This document shows positions 1-10,260 of a DNA stretch of 64,000 nucleotides, piece by piece; within the stretch, counting starts at the first letter, position 1, and each line of letters begins with the position of its first letter. The stretch comes from Euonymus europaeus (taxonomy: Eukaryota; Streptophyta; Magnoliopsida; Celastrales; Celastraceae). The translations under genes were made by a program, and so were the position numbers. Where the stretch lies: contig OY756967.1 of assembly GCA_963580455.1 (NCBI GenBank), positions 13,228,501-13,292,500 of the forward strand, in the 5' to 3' direction. Under the pieces are notes generated by a model that had not been told where the DNA came from, did no database searches, and worked only from the letters and a program-made list of their open reading frames with translations.

Positions 1-195
1 TACTCGTAAAATTTGACTTAGTTCAACAATATAAAGTGTACACCGAGCAACTTTGATTGTCCGAAGTTACTCAACTCTCTCTATAGAGGAGCTTTTAACG
101 GTTTTGTCCATTTATCATAGAAAGTTGGTGTTTTGGCATTGAAATAATCCTGGAAGCTCATTTTCGTAAAATTTAACATAGAAGAACAATAAAAA

Positions 196-203
196 GTGTA
201 CAC
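196..203. other. 8-bp perfect palindrome GTGTACAC (one per monomer)
   Basis: GTGTACAC is its own reverse complement and sits at monomer positions 36-43 in nearly all units. Variants include GTGAACAAC (11394, 16676, 19076, 33796, 43400, 48840), GGGTACAC in one B sub-variant, GTGGACAC (for example 15236, 47400) and GTGCACAC. It lies one base upstream of the 28-bp inverted repeat. A binding role is not shown by the sequence. Confidence 0.9.
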
Positions 204-204
204 C

Positions 205-232
205 GAGCAACTTTGATAGTCCGAAGTTGCTC
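205..232. other. 28-bp inverted repeat (one per monomer)
   Basis: Arms GAGCAACTT and AAGTTGCTC are perfect 9-bp reverse complements separated by a 10-nt spacer. A T-G wobble and a G-C pair can extend the stem inward and leave a 6-nt loop. The element is at monomer positions 45-72. Many monomers keep both arms, but subtypes weaken it: AAGTTGCTA loses the outer pair, AAGTTTCTC and AAATTGCTC each break one inner pair, and GAGCAATTT replaces a C-G with T-G. This is the strongest secondary-structure element in the unit. Dyads of this kind are known in several centromeric satellites; any function here is inference. Confidence 0.9.
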
Positions 233-928
233 AACTCTCTCCATGGAGGAGCTTTTAACGGTTTTGTCCATTTGTCATAGAAAGTTGGTGTTTTGGCATC
301 GAAATAATCCTTGAAGCTCATTTTCGTAAAATTTAACGTAGAAGAACAATAAAAAGTGTACACCGAGCAACTTTGATTGTCCGAAGTTGCTCAACTCTCT
401 CTATGGAGGAGCTTTTAACGGTTTTGTCCATTTGTCATAGAAAGCTGGTGTTTTGGCATCGAAATAATCGTGCAAGCTCATTTTCGTAAAATTTAACATA
501 AAAGAACAATAAAAAGGGTACACCGAGCAACTTTGATTGTCCGAAGTTGCTAAACTTTTTCTACGGAGGAGCTTTTAACGGTTTTGTCCATTTGTTATAG
601 AAAGTTAATGTTTTGGCATAAAAATAATCTTGGAAGCTTATACTCGTAAAATTCGACTTAGTAGAACAATATAAAGTGTACACCGAGCAACTTTGATTGT
701 CCGAAGTTGCTAAACTCTCACTATGGAGGAGGTTTTAACGGTTTTGTCCATTTGTCATAGAAAGTTGGTGTTTTGGCATCGAAATAATCCTGGAAGCACA
801 TTTTTGTAAAATTTAACATAGAAGAACAATAAAAAGTGTACACCGAGCAACTTTGATAGTCCGAAGTTTCTCTACTCTCTCTACGGAGGGGCTTTTAACG
901 GTTTTGTCCATTTGTCATAGAAAGTTGG

Positions 929-1200
929 TATTTTTTCATCGAAATAATCTAGGAAGCTTATACTCATAAAATTTGACATAGAAGAAAAATAAAAGGTGTA
1001 CACCGAGCAACTTTAATGGTCTGACGTTGCTCAACTCTCTCTATGGAGGACATTTTAACGGTTTTGTCCATTTGTCTTAGAAAGTTGCTGTTTTGGCATC
1101 GAAATAATCTTGAAAGCTTATACTCGTAAAATTTAACATAGTAGAAGAATATAAAGTGTACACCGAGCAACTTTGATTGTCCAAAGTTGCTCAACTCTCT
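929..1200. repeat. T-cassette, truncated copy
   Basis: This is a distinctive subtype set: GGTATTTTTTCATCG, then TACTCATAAAATTTGAC, then a monomer with TGGTCTGACGTTGC, GGAGGACATTTTAACGG and TGTCTTAGAAAG, then CTTGAAAGC. Here the usual preceding monomer (AGATGCTCAACACCC) is replaced by a unit from another subtype. Further copies start with the same motif near 1889, 3009, 4289, 23491, 27172, 30052 and 55815. Confidence 0.8.
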
Positions 1201-1300
1201 CTATGGAGGAGCTTTTAACGGTTTTGTCCATTTATCATAGAAAGTTGGTGTTTTGGCATCGAAATAATCCGGGAAGCTCATTTTCGTAAAATTTAACATA

Positions 1301-2560
1301 GAAGAACAATAAAAAGTGTACACCGAGCAACTTTGATAGTCCGAAGTTGCTCAACTCTCTCTATGGAGGAGCTTTTAACGGTTTTGTCCATTTGTCATAG
1401 AAAGTTGCTGTTTTAGCGTCGAAATAATCTTGGAAGCTTATACTCGTAAAGTTTGACTTAGTAGAACAATATGAATTGTACACCGAGCAACATTGATAGT
1501 CCGAAATTGCTCAACTCTCTCTATGGAGGAGCTTTTAACGGTTTTGTCCATTTGTCATAGAAAGTTGATGTTTTGGCATCGAAATAATCCTGGAAGCTCA
1601 TTTTCGTAAAATTTAACATAGGAGAATAATAAAAAGTGTACACCAAGCAACTTTGATAGTCCGAAGTTGCTCAACTCTCTCTATGGAGGTGCTTTTAACG
1701 GTTTTGTCCATTTGTCATAGAAAGTTGGTGTTTTGGCATCGAAATAATCGTGGAAGCTCATTTTCGTAAAATTTAACATAAAATAACAATAAAAGGTGTA
1801 CACTGAGCAACTTTGATTGTCCGAAGATGCTCAACACCCTCTATGGAGGGGCTTTTAATGGTTTTGTCCATTTGTCATAGAAAGTTGGTATTTTTTCATC
1901 GAAATAATCTAGGAAGCTTATACTCATATAATTTGACATAGAAGAAAAATAAAAGGTGTACACCGAGCAACTTTAATGGTCTGACGTTGCTCAACTCTCT
2001 CTATGGAGGACATTTTAACGGTTTTGTCCATTTGTCTTAGAAAGTTGCTGTTTTGGCATCGAAATAATCTTGAAAGCTTATACTCGTAAACTTTAACATA
2101 GTAGAAGAATATAAAGTGTACACCGAGCAACTTTGATTGTCCAAAGTTGCTCAACTCTCTCTATGGAGGAGCTTTTAACGGTTTTGTCCATTTATCATAG
2201 AAAGTTGGTGTTTTGGCATCAAAATAATCCGGGAAGTTCATTTTCGTAAAATTTAACATAGAAGAACAATAAAAAGTGTACACCGAGCAACTTTGATAGT
2301 CCGAAGTTGCTCAACTCTCTCTATGTAGGAGCTTTTAACGGTTTTGTCCATTTGTCATAGAAAGTTGGTGTTTTGGCATCGAAATAATCCCGGAAGCTCA
2401 TTTTCGTAAAATTTAACATAGAAGAACAATAAAAACTGTACACCGAGCAACTTTGATAGTCCGAAGTTGCTCAACTCTCTCTATGGAGGTGCTTTTAACG
2501 GTTTTGTCCATTTGTCATAGAAAGTTGATGTTTTGGCATCGAAATAATCCTGGAAGCTCA
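1301..2560. repeat. Block E1 (T-cassette block)
   Basis: This stretch of about 1.26 kb matches 29465-30723 at offset 28164, dropping to 28163 after a 1-bp deletion near 30595. Shared rare variants include GAGCAACATTGAT, CACCAAGCAAC, TACTCATATAATTTGA, GTAAACTTTAACAT and GGGAAGTTC. A further, more diverged copy is at 23043-24083 (offset about 21603). Confidence 0.8.
1561..2480. repeat. 7-mer tandem duplication, left copy
   Basis: The stretch matches 2681-3600 at an exact offset of 1120 bp (seven monomers). Shared diagnostic sites are AACATAGGAGAATAATAA, AGATGCTCAACACCC, the T-cassette, CGGGAAG, TATGTAGGAG and CCCGGAAGC. A few substitutions separate the copies, for example TACTCATATAATT here against TACTCATAAAATT there. 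Confidence 0.82.
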
Positions 2561-2680
2561 TTTTCGTAAAATTTAACGTAGAAGAACAATAAAAAGTGTA
2601 CACCGAGCAACTTTGATTGTCCGAAGTTGCTCAACTCTCTCTATGGAGGAGCTTTTAACGGTTTTGTCCATTTGTCATAG

Positions 2681-3600
2681 AAAGTTGATGTTTTGGCATC
2701 GAAATAATCCTGGAAGCTCATTTTCGTAAAATTTAACATAGGAGAATAATAAAAAGTGTACACCGAGCAACTTTGATAGTCCGAAGTTGCTCAACTCTCT
2801 CTATGGAGGTGCTTTTAACGGTTTTGTCCATTTATCATAGAAAGTTGGTGTTTTGGCATCGAAATAATCGTGGAAGCTCATTTTCGTAAAATTTAACATA
2901 AAAGAACAATAAAAGGTGTATACTGAGCAACTTTGATTGTCCGAAGATGCTCAACACCCTCTATGGAGGGGCTTTTAACGGTTTTGTCCATTTGTCATAG
3001 AAAGTTGGTATTTTTTCATCGAAATAATCTAGGAAGCTTATACTCATAAAATTTGACATAGAAGAAAAATAAAAGGTGTACACCGAGCAACTTTAATGGT
3101 CTGACGTTGCTCAACTCTCTCTATGGAGGACATTTTAACGGTTTTGTCCATTTGTCTTAGAAAGTTGCTGTTTTGGCATCGAAATAATCTTGAAAGCTTA
3201 TACTCGTAAAATTTAACATAGTAGAAGAATATAAAGTGTACACCGAGCAACTTTGATTGTCCAAAGTTGCTCAACTCTCTCTATGGAGGAGCTTTTAACG
3301 GTTTTGTCCATTTATCATAGAAAGTTGGTGTTTTGGCATCGAAATAATCCGGGAAGCTCATTTTCGTAAAATTTAACATAGAAGAACAATAAAAAGTGTA
3401 CACCGAGCAACTTTGATAGTCCGAAGTTGCTCAACTCTCTATATGTAGGAGCTTTTAACGGTTTTGTCCATTTGTCATAGAAAGTTGGTGTTTTGGCATC
3501 GAAATAATCCCGGAAGCTCATTTTCGTAAAATTTAACATAGAAGAACAATAAAAAGTGTACACCGAGCAACTTTGATAGTCCGAAGTTGCTCAACTCTCT
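2681..3600. repeat. 7-mer tandem duplication, right copy (block E2)
   Basis: This is the right-hand partner of 1561-2480, 1120 bp downstream. After 3600 the sequences diverge: the left copy continues GGAGGTGC, whereas this one continues GGAGGAGCTTTTGACGG. Confidence 0.82.
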
Positions 3601-3792
3601 CTATGGAGGAGCTTTTGACGGTTTTGTCCATTTGTCATAGAAAGTTGGTGTTTTGACATCGAAATAATTCTGGAAGCTAATTTTCGTAAAATTTAACATA
3701 AAAAAACAATAAAAAAGTGTACACCGAGCAGTTTTGATTGTCCGAAGTTGCTCAACTCTCTCTAAGGAGGTGCTGTTAACGGTGTTGTCCAT
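3601..3792. repeat. 161-bp monomer subtype (extra A), first example
   Basis: The run before GTGTACAC has six A instead of five (AATAAAAAAGTG at about 3710-3720), making a 161-bp unit, usually with GAGCAATTTTGATTG after it. The same +1 change recurs near 5951, 11068, 16351, 18751, 20030, 40191, 43074, 44353, 48513, 49794, 52994, 53794, 57315, 58914 and 59874. Recurrence at matching places inside higher-order blocks shows common descent rather than sixteen independent slippages. The extra base also keeps a minus-strand 63-codon frame open across the junction, which has no coding meaning. Confidence 0.8.
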
Positions 3793-3959
3793 TTGTCGTA
3801 GAAAGTTGCTGTTTTAGCGTCGAAATAATCTTGGAAGCTTATACTCGTAAATTTTGACTTAGTAGAACAATATGAATTGTACACCGAGCAACTTTGATAG
3901 TCCAAAATTGCTCAACTCTCTCTATGGAGGAGCTTTTAACGGTTTTGTCCATTTGTCAT

Positions 3960-6160
3960 AGAAAGTTGGTGTTTTGGCACCGAAATAATCCTGGAAGCTC
4001 ATTTTCGTAAAATTGAACATAGGAGAATAATAAAAAGTGTACACCGAGCAACTTTGAAAGTCCGAAGTTGCTCAACTCTCTCTATGGAGGTGCTTTTAAC
4101 AGTTTTGTCCATTTGTCATAGAAAGTTGGTGTTTTGGCATCGAAATATTCTTGGAAGCTCATTTTCGTAAAATTTAACATAAAAGAACAATAAAAGGTGT
4201 ACACCGAGCAACTTTGATTGTCTGAAGATGCTCAACACCCTCTATGGAGAGGCTTTTAACGGTTTTGTCCATTTGTCATAGAAAGTTGGTATTTTTTCAT
4301 CGAAATAATCCAGGAAGCTTATACTCATAAAATTTGACATAGAAGAACAATAAAAGGTGTACACCGAGCAACTTTGATGGTCTGACGTTGCTCAACTCTC
4401 TCTATGGAGGACATTTTAACGGTTTTGTCCATTTGTCTTAGAAAGTTGCTGTTTTGGCATCGAAATAATCTTGGAAGCTTATACTCGTAAAATTTGACTT
4501 AGTAGAACAATATAAATTGTACACCGAGCAACTTTGATTTTCCGAAGTTGCTCAACTCTCTCTATGGAGGACATTTTAACGGTTTTGTCCATTTGTCTTA
4601 GAAAGTTGCTGTTTTGGTATCGAAATAATCTTGAAAGCTTATACTCGTAAAATTTGAATTAGTAGAACAATATAAAGTGTACACCGAGCAACTTTGATTG
4701 TCCGAAGTTGCTAAACTCTCTCTATGGAGGAGGTTTTAACGGTTTTGTCCATTTGTCATAGAAAGTTGGTGTTTTAGCATCGAAATAATCCGGAAAACTC
4801 ATTTTCGTAAAATTTAACATAAAAGAACAATAAAAAGTGTACACCGAGCAACTTTGATTGTCCGTAGATGCTCAACTCTCTCTATGGAACGGCTTTTAAC
4901 GGTTTTGTCCATTTGTCATAGAAAGTTGGTGTTTTTTCATCGAAATAATCTAGGAAGCTTATACTCGTAAATTTTGACATAGAAGAACAATAAAAGTTGT
5001 ACACCGAGCAACTTTGATGGTCTGACGTTGCTCAACTCTCTCTATGGATGACCTTTTAACGGTTTTGTCCATTTGTCATAAAAAGTTGCTGTTTTGGCAT
5101 CGAAATAATCTTGGAAGCTTATACTCGTAAAATTTGACTTAGAAGAACAATATAAAGTGTAGACCGAGCAACTTTGATTGTCCAAAGTTGCTCAACACTC
5201 TCTATGGAGGAGCTTTTAACGGTTTTGTCCATTTGTCATAGAAAGTTAATGTTTTGGCATCAAAATAATCTTGGAAGCTTATACTCGTAAAATTTGACGT
5301 AGTAGAACAATATAAAGTGTACACCGAGCAACTTTGATAGTCCGAAATTGCTCAACTCTCTCTATGGAGGAGTTTTTAACGGTTTTGTCCATTTGTCAGA
5401 GAAAGTTGGTGTTTTGGCATCGAAATAATCCTGGAAGCTCATTTTCTTAAAATTTAACGTAGAAGAACAATAAAAAGTGTACACCGTGCAACTTTGATTG
5501 TCCGAAGTTGCTCAACTCTCTCTATGGAGGAGCTTTTAACGGTTTTGTCCATTTCTCATAGAAAGTTGGTGTTTTGGCATCGAAGTAATCCTGGAAGCTT
5601 ATTTTCGTAAAATTTAACATAAAAGAACAATAAAAAGTGTACACCGAGCAACTTTGATAGTCCGAAGTTGCTCAACTCTCTCTATGGAGCAGCTTTTGAC
5701 GGTTTTGTCCATTTGTCATAGAAAGTTGGTGTTTTGACATCGAAATAATTCTGGAAGCTCATTTTCGTAAAATTTAAAAAAGAAGAACAATAAAAAGTGC
5801 ACACCGAGCAACTTTGATAGTCCGAAGTTGCTAAACTCTCTCTATGGAGGTGCTGTTAACGGTTTTGTCCATTTCTCATAGAAAGTTGGTGTTTTGGCAT
5901 CGAAATAATCGTGCAAGCTCATTTTCGTAAAATTTAACATAAAAGAACAATAAAAAAGTGTACACCGTGCAATTTTGATTGTCCGAAGTTGCTCAACTCT
6001 TTCTATGGAGGAGCTTTTAACGGTTTGGTCCATTTGTCATAGAAAGTTAATGTTTTGGCATCGAAATAATCTTGGAAGCTTATACTCGTAAAATTTGACT
6101 TAGTAGAACAATATAAAGTGTACACCGAGCAACTTTGATTGTCCGAAGTTGCTCAACTCT
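3960..6160. repeat. Block J, first copy
   Basis: Positions 3960-4400 match 55486-55926 (offset 51526). Positions 4560-6160 match 55926-57527 (offset 51366). The 160-bp difference between offsets is one extra monomer here, at about 4400-4560, where the GGAGGACATTTTAACGG / TGTCTTAGAAAG monomer is present twice in a row. Shared rare variants include AATTGAACAT, CGAAATATTCTTGG, CCGTAGATGC, TGGAACGGC, GTGTAGACCG and GAAGTAATCC. Confidence 0.78.
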
Positions 6161-6740
6161 CTCTATAGAAGAGCTTTTAACAGTTTTGTCCATTTGTCAT
6201 AGAATGTTGGTTTTTTGGCATCGAAATAATCCTGGAAGCTCATTTTCGTAAAATTTAACTTAGAACAACAATAAAAAGTGTACACCGAGCAACTTTGATA
6301 GTACGAAGTTTCTCAACTCTCTCTATGGAGGAGGTTTTAACGGTTTTGTCCACTTGTCATAGAAAGCTGGTGTTTTGGCATCGAAATAATCCTGGCAGCT
6401 CATTTTCGTAAAATTTAACATAAAAGAACAATAAAAAGGGTACAACGAGCAACTATGATTGTCCGAAGTTGCTAAACTTTTTTTATGGAGGGGCTTTTAA
6501 CGGTTTTGTCCATTTGTTATAGAAAGTTAATGTTTTGGCATCAAAATAATCTTGAAACTTATACTCGTAAAATTTTACTTAGTAGAACAATATAAAGTGT
6601 ACACCGAGCAACTTTGATTGTCCGAAGTTGCAAAACTCTCTCTATGGAGGAGGTTTTAACGGTTTTGTCCATTTGTCATAGAAAGTTGGTGTTTTGGCAT
6701 CGAAATAATCGTGCAAGCTCATTTTCGTAAAATTTAACAT
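5061..6740. repeat. Block K, first copy
   Basis: About 1.68 kb matches 52104-53785 at offset 47044. Shared rare variants include CATAAAAAGTTGCTG, GTGTAGACCG, GTCCAAAGTTGC, CTCAACACTC, GAAGTAATCC, CTTAGAACAAC and GAGCAACTATGATTG. It overlaps block J, so this segment has two relatives in the right third of the window. Copies diverge near 6740, where the 53.7 kb copy carries the 161-bp subtype. A 1-bp deletion lies near 6552 (CTTGAAACTTATAC). Confidence 0.75.
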
Positions 6741-7129
6741 CGAAGAACAATAAAAAGTGCACACCGAGCAACTTTGATAGTCCGAAGTTTCTCTACTCTC
6801 TCTACGTAGGAGCTTTTAAAGGTTTTGTTCATTTGTCATAGAAAGTTGGTGTTTTGGCATCGAAATAATCCTGGAAGCTCATTTTTGTAAATTTTAACAT
6901 AGAAGAACAATAAAAAGTGTACACCGAGCAACTTTGATAGTCCGAAGTTGCTCAACTCTCTCTATGGAGGAGCTTTTAACGGTTTTGTCCATTTGTCATA
7001 GAAAGTTGGTGTTTTGGCATCAAAAAAATCGTGGAAGCTCATTTTCGTAAAATTTAACATAAAAAAACAATACAAAGTGTACACCGAGCAACTTTGATTG
7101 TCCGAAGTTGCTCAACTCTCTCTATGGAG

Positions 7130-8570
7130 GGAAATTTTAACGGTTTTGTCCACTTGTCATAGAAAGATGGTGTTTTGGCATCGAAATAATCCTGACAGCT
7201 CATTTTCGTAAAATTTAACATAAAAGAACAATAAAAAGGGTACACCGAGCAACTTTGATTGTCCGACGTTGCTAAACTTTTTCTATGGAGGAGCTTTTAA
7301 CGGTTTTGTCCATTTAGTATAGAAAGTTAATGTTTTGGCATCAAAATAATCTTGGAAGCTTAGACTCGTAAAATTTAACTTAGTAGAAAAATATAAAGTG
7401 TACACCGAGCAACTTTGATTGTCCGAAGTTGCTAAACTCTCTCTATGGAGGAGGTTTTAACGGTTTTGTCCATCTGTCATAGAAAGTTGGTGTTTTGGCA
7501 TCGAAATAATCCTAGAAGCTCATTTTTGTAAAATTTAACATAGAAGAACAATAAAAAGTGTACACCGAGCAACTTTGATAGTCCGAAGTTTCTCTACTCT
7601 CTCTACGGAGGAGCTTTTAGAGGTTTTGTTCATTTGTCATAGAAAGTTGGTGTTTTGGCATCGAAATAATCCTGGAAGCTCATTTTTGTAAATTTTAACA
7701 TAGAAGAAGAATAAAAAGTGTACACCGAGCAACTTTGATAGTCCGAAGTTGCTCAACTCTCTATGGGGGAGCTTTTAATGGTTTTGTCCATTTGTCATAG
7801 AAAGTTGGTGTTTTGGCATCCAAAAAATCGTGGAAGCTCATTTTCGTAAAATTTAACATAAAAAAAATACAAAGTGTACACCGAGCAACTTTGATTGTCC
7901 GAAGTTGCTCAACTCTTTCTATGGTGGAGCTTCTAACGGTTTTGACCATTTGTCATAGAAAGTTAATGTTTTGGCATTGAAATAATCTTGGAAGCTTATA
8001 CTCGTAAAGTTTGACTTAGTAGAACAATATGAAGTGTACACCGATCAACTTTGATATTCCGAAATTGCTCAACTCTCTCTATGGAGGAGCTTTGAACGGT
8101 TTTGTCCATTTGTCATAGAAAGATGGTGTTTTGGCATCGAAATAATCCTGGAAGCTCATTTTCTTAAAATTTAACGTAGAAGAACAATAAAAAGTGTACA
8201 CCGAGCAACTTTGATTGTCCGAAGTTGCTCAACTCTCTCTATGGAGGAGCTTTTAACGGTTTTGTCCATTTCTCAAAGAAAGTTGGTGTTTTGGCATCGA
8301 AATAATCCTGGAAGTTTATTTTCGTAAAATTTAACATAAAAGAACAATAAATAGTGTACACCGAGAAACTTTGATAGTCCGAAGTTGCTCAACTCTCTCT
8401 ATGGAGCAGCTTTTAACGGTTTTGTCCATTTGTCATAGAAAGTTGGTGTTTTGACATCGAAATAATCATGGAAGCTCATTTTCGTAAAATTTAACAAAGA
8501 AGAACAATAAAAAGTGTACACCGAGCAACTTTGATAGTCCGAAGTTGCTCAACTCTCTCTATAGAAGTGC
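7130..8570. repeat. 14/15-mer tandem repeat, left copy
   Basis: The first part (to about 8000) matches 9365-10237 at a 14-monomer offset (2235-2237 bp). The rest matches 10400-10970 at a 15-monomer offset (2399 bp), so this copy lacks one monomer of the TGTTTTAGCGTCG type. Shared features are CCACTTGTCATAGAAAGATG, CCGACGTTGC, TTTTAGAGGTTTTGTTC, GCATCCAAAAAATCG, CTCATTTTCTTAAAAT and CCATTTCTCAAAG. Two local 2-bp deletions fall in it, near 7757 and 7861. Confidence 0.72.
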
Positions 8571-9165
8571 TTTTAACGGTTTTGTCCATTTGTCATAGAA
8601 AGTTGGTGTTTTGGCATCGAAATAATCGTGGAAGCTCATTTTCGTAAAATTTAACATAAAAAAACAATACAAAGTGTACACCGAGCAACTTCGATTGTCC
8701 GAAGTTGCTTAACTCTTTCTATGGAGGAGCTTTTATCGGTTTTGACCATTTGTCATAGAAAGTTAATGTTTTGGCATTGAAATAATCTTGGAAGCTTATC
8801 CTCGTAAAATTTGACTTAGTAGAACAATATAAAGTGTACACCGAGCAACTTTGATTGTCCGAAGTTGCTCAACTCTCTCTATGGAGGAGCTTTTAACGGT
8901 TTTGTCCATTTGTCATAGAAAGTTGCTGTTTTAGCGTCGAAATAATCTTCGAAGCTTATACTCGTAAAATTTGACTTAGTAGAACAATATAAATTGTACA
9001 CCGAACAACTTTGATAGTCCGAAATTGCTCAACTCTCTCTATGGAGGAGCTTTTAATGGTTTTGTCCATTTGTCATAGAAAGTTGGTGTTTTGGCATCGA
9101 AATAATTCTGGAAGCTCATTTTTGTAAATTTAACATAGAAGAACAATAAAAAGTGTACACCGAGC
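7978..9165. repeat. Block F, first copy
   Basis: About 1.19 kb matches 32462-33648 at an offset near 24484. Shared rare variants include AACTTCGATTG, TTGCTTAA, TTTTATCGGTTTTGACC, CTTATCCTCG or CATATCCTCG, TAATCTTCGAAGC and a shared 1-bp deletion in TTTTTGTAAATTTAAC (near 9127 and 33609). Confidence 0.72.
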
Positions 9166-9173
9166 AACTTTGA

Positions 9174-10260
9174 TAGTTCGAAGTTGCTCAACTCTCTCTC
9201 TGGAGAAGCTTTTAACGGTTTTGTCCATTTGTCATAGAAAGTTGGTGTTTTGGCATCGAAAAAATCGTGGAAGCTCATTTTCGTAAAATTTAACATAAAA
9301 AAACAAATCAAAGTGTACACCGAGCAACTTTGATTGTCCGAAGTTGCTCAACTCTCTCTATGGAGGAGCTTTTAACGGTTTTGTCCACTTGTCATAGAAA
9401 GATGGTGTTTTGGCATCGAAATAATCCTGGCAGCTCATTTTCGTAAAATTTAACATAAAAGAACAATAAAAAGGGTACACCGAGCAACTTTGATTGTCCG
9501 ACGTTGCTAAACTTTTTCTATGGAGGAGCTTTTAACGGTTTTGTCCATTTGTTATAGAAAGTTAATGTTTTGGCATCAAAATAATCTTGGAAGCTTAGAC
9601 TTGTAAAATTTAACTTAGTAGAACAATATAAAGTGTACACCGAGCAACTTTGATTGTCCGAAGTTGCTAAACTCTCTCTATGGAGGAGGTTTTAACGGTT
9701 TTGTCCATTTGTCATAGAAAGTTGGTGTTTTGGCATCGAAATAATCCTGGAAGCTCATTTTTGTAAAATTTAACAAAGAAGAACAATAAAAAGTGTACAC
9801 CGAGCAACTTTGATAGTCCGAAGTTTCTCTACTCTCTCTACGGAGGAGCTTTTAGAGGTTTTGTTCATTTGTCATAGAAAGTTGGTGTTTTGGCATCAAA
9901 ATAATCCTGGAAGCTCATTTTTGTAAATTTTAACATAGAAGAACAATAAAAAGTGTACACCGAGCAACTTTGATAGTCCGAAGTTGCTCAACTCTCTCTA
10001 TGGAGGAGCTTTTAATGGTTTTGTCCATTTGTCTTAGAAAGTTGGTGTTTTGTCATCCAAAAAATCGTGGAAGCTCATTTTCGTAAAATTTAACGTAAAA
10101 AAACAATACAAAGTGTACACCGAGCAACTTTGATTGTCCGAAGTTGCTCAACTCTTTCTATGGAGGAGCTTCTAACGGTTTTAACCATTTGTCATAGAAA
10201 GTTAATGTTTTGGCATTGAAATAATCTTGGAAGCTTATACTTGTAAAATTTGACTTAGTA
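9174..10260. repeat. Block C1
   Basis: The block starts with the marker AGTTCGAAGTTGC and CTCTCTCTGGAG, followed by CCACTTGTCATAGAAAGATG, CCGACGTTGCTAAAC, TTAGACTTG or TTAGACTCG, TTTTAGAGGTTTTGTTC and GCATCCAAAAAATCG. The same order of variants occurs near 21018, 31261, 37180, 45342 and 63106, so it is one higher-order block present six times. Confidence 0.75.

Larger units (their letters stand above)
161..320. repeat. Representative B-type monomer
   Basis: This 160-bp unit illustrates the commoner monomer class. It begins TTTTCGTAAAATTTAACAT, has AATAAAAAGTG before the GTGTACAC palindrome, and GATAGTCC in the spacer of the inverted repeat. It ends with the GTTGGTGTTTTGGCATCG segment. The B-type is normally preceded by CCTGGAAGCTCA, so it lacks the AAGCTT site of the A-type. 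Sub-variants include TTTTTGTAAATTTTAACAT, and AACATAAAAGAAC followed by GGGTACACC. Five CpGs lie in the unit as read in the consensus. The start is an arbitrary phase chosen to match the window. Confidence 0.9.
1..885. repeat. Block G, first copy
   Basis: Positions 1-160 match 27365-27524, sharing the rare GTTCAACAAT and TATAGAGG variants. Positions 161-885 match 28645-29369 at a constant offset of 28484, including the rare CCATGGAGG, CGTGCAAGC/CGTTCAAGC, GGCATAAAAATAATC and AAATTCGACTT variants. Compared with the 27-30 kb locus, this copy lacks one 8-mer-type round of duplication. It ends at a chimeric monomer around 886-889, where the sequence switches to the T-cassette family. Confidence 0.75.

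Noticed and set aside
161..180. A CENP-B box at TTTTCGTAAAATTTAAC
   Set aside because: Only the TTCG and one A of the known consensus align; the CGGG part is absent in all variants I looked at.
115..363. Recurrent 61-93-codon open frames, all on the minus strand (for example 115-363, 964-1194, 9039-9320, 16240-16431, 63002-63250)
   Set aside because: They are the same few frames read from the same monomer phases. Several begin with GTG or TTG codons, 160 bp is not a multiple of three so the frame shifts at each unit, and the open length depends on 1-bp indels. There is no codon constraint or regulatory context. They are by-products of the repeat.
7131..7145. A target-site or insertion scar at GGAGGGAAATTTTAACGG
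   Set aside because: It changes length by only one base and looks like local substitution plus slippage; no inserted element is present.
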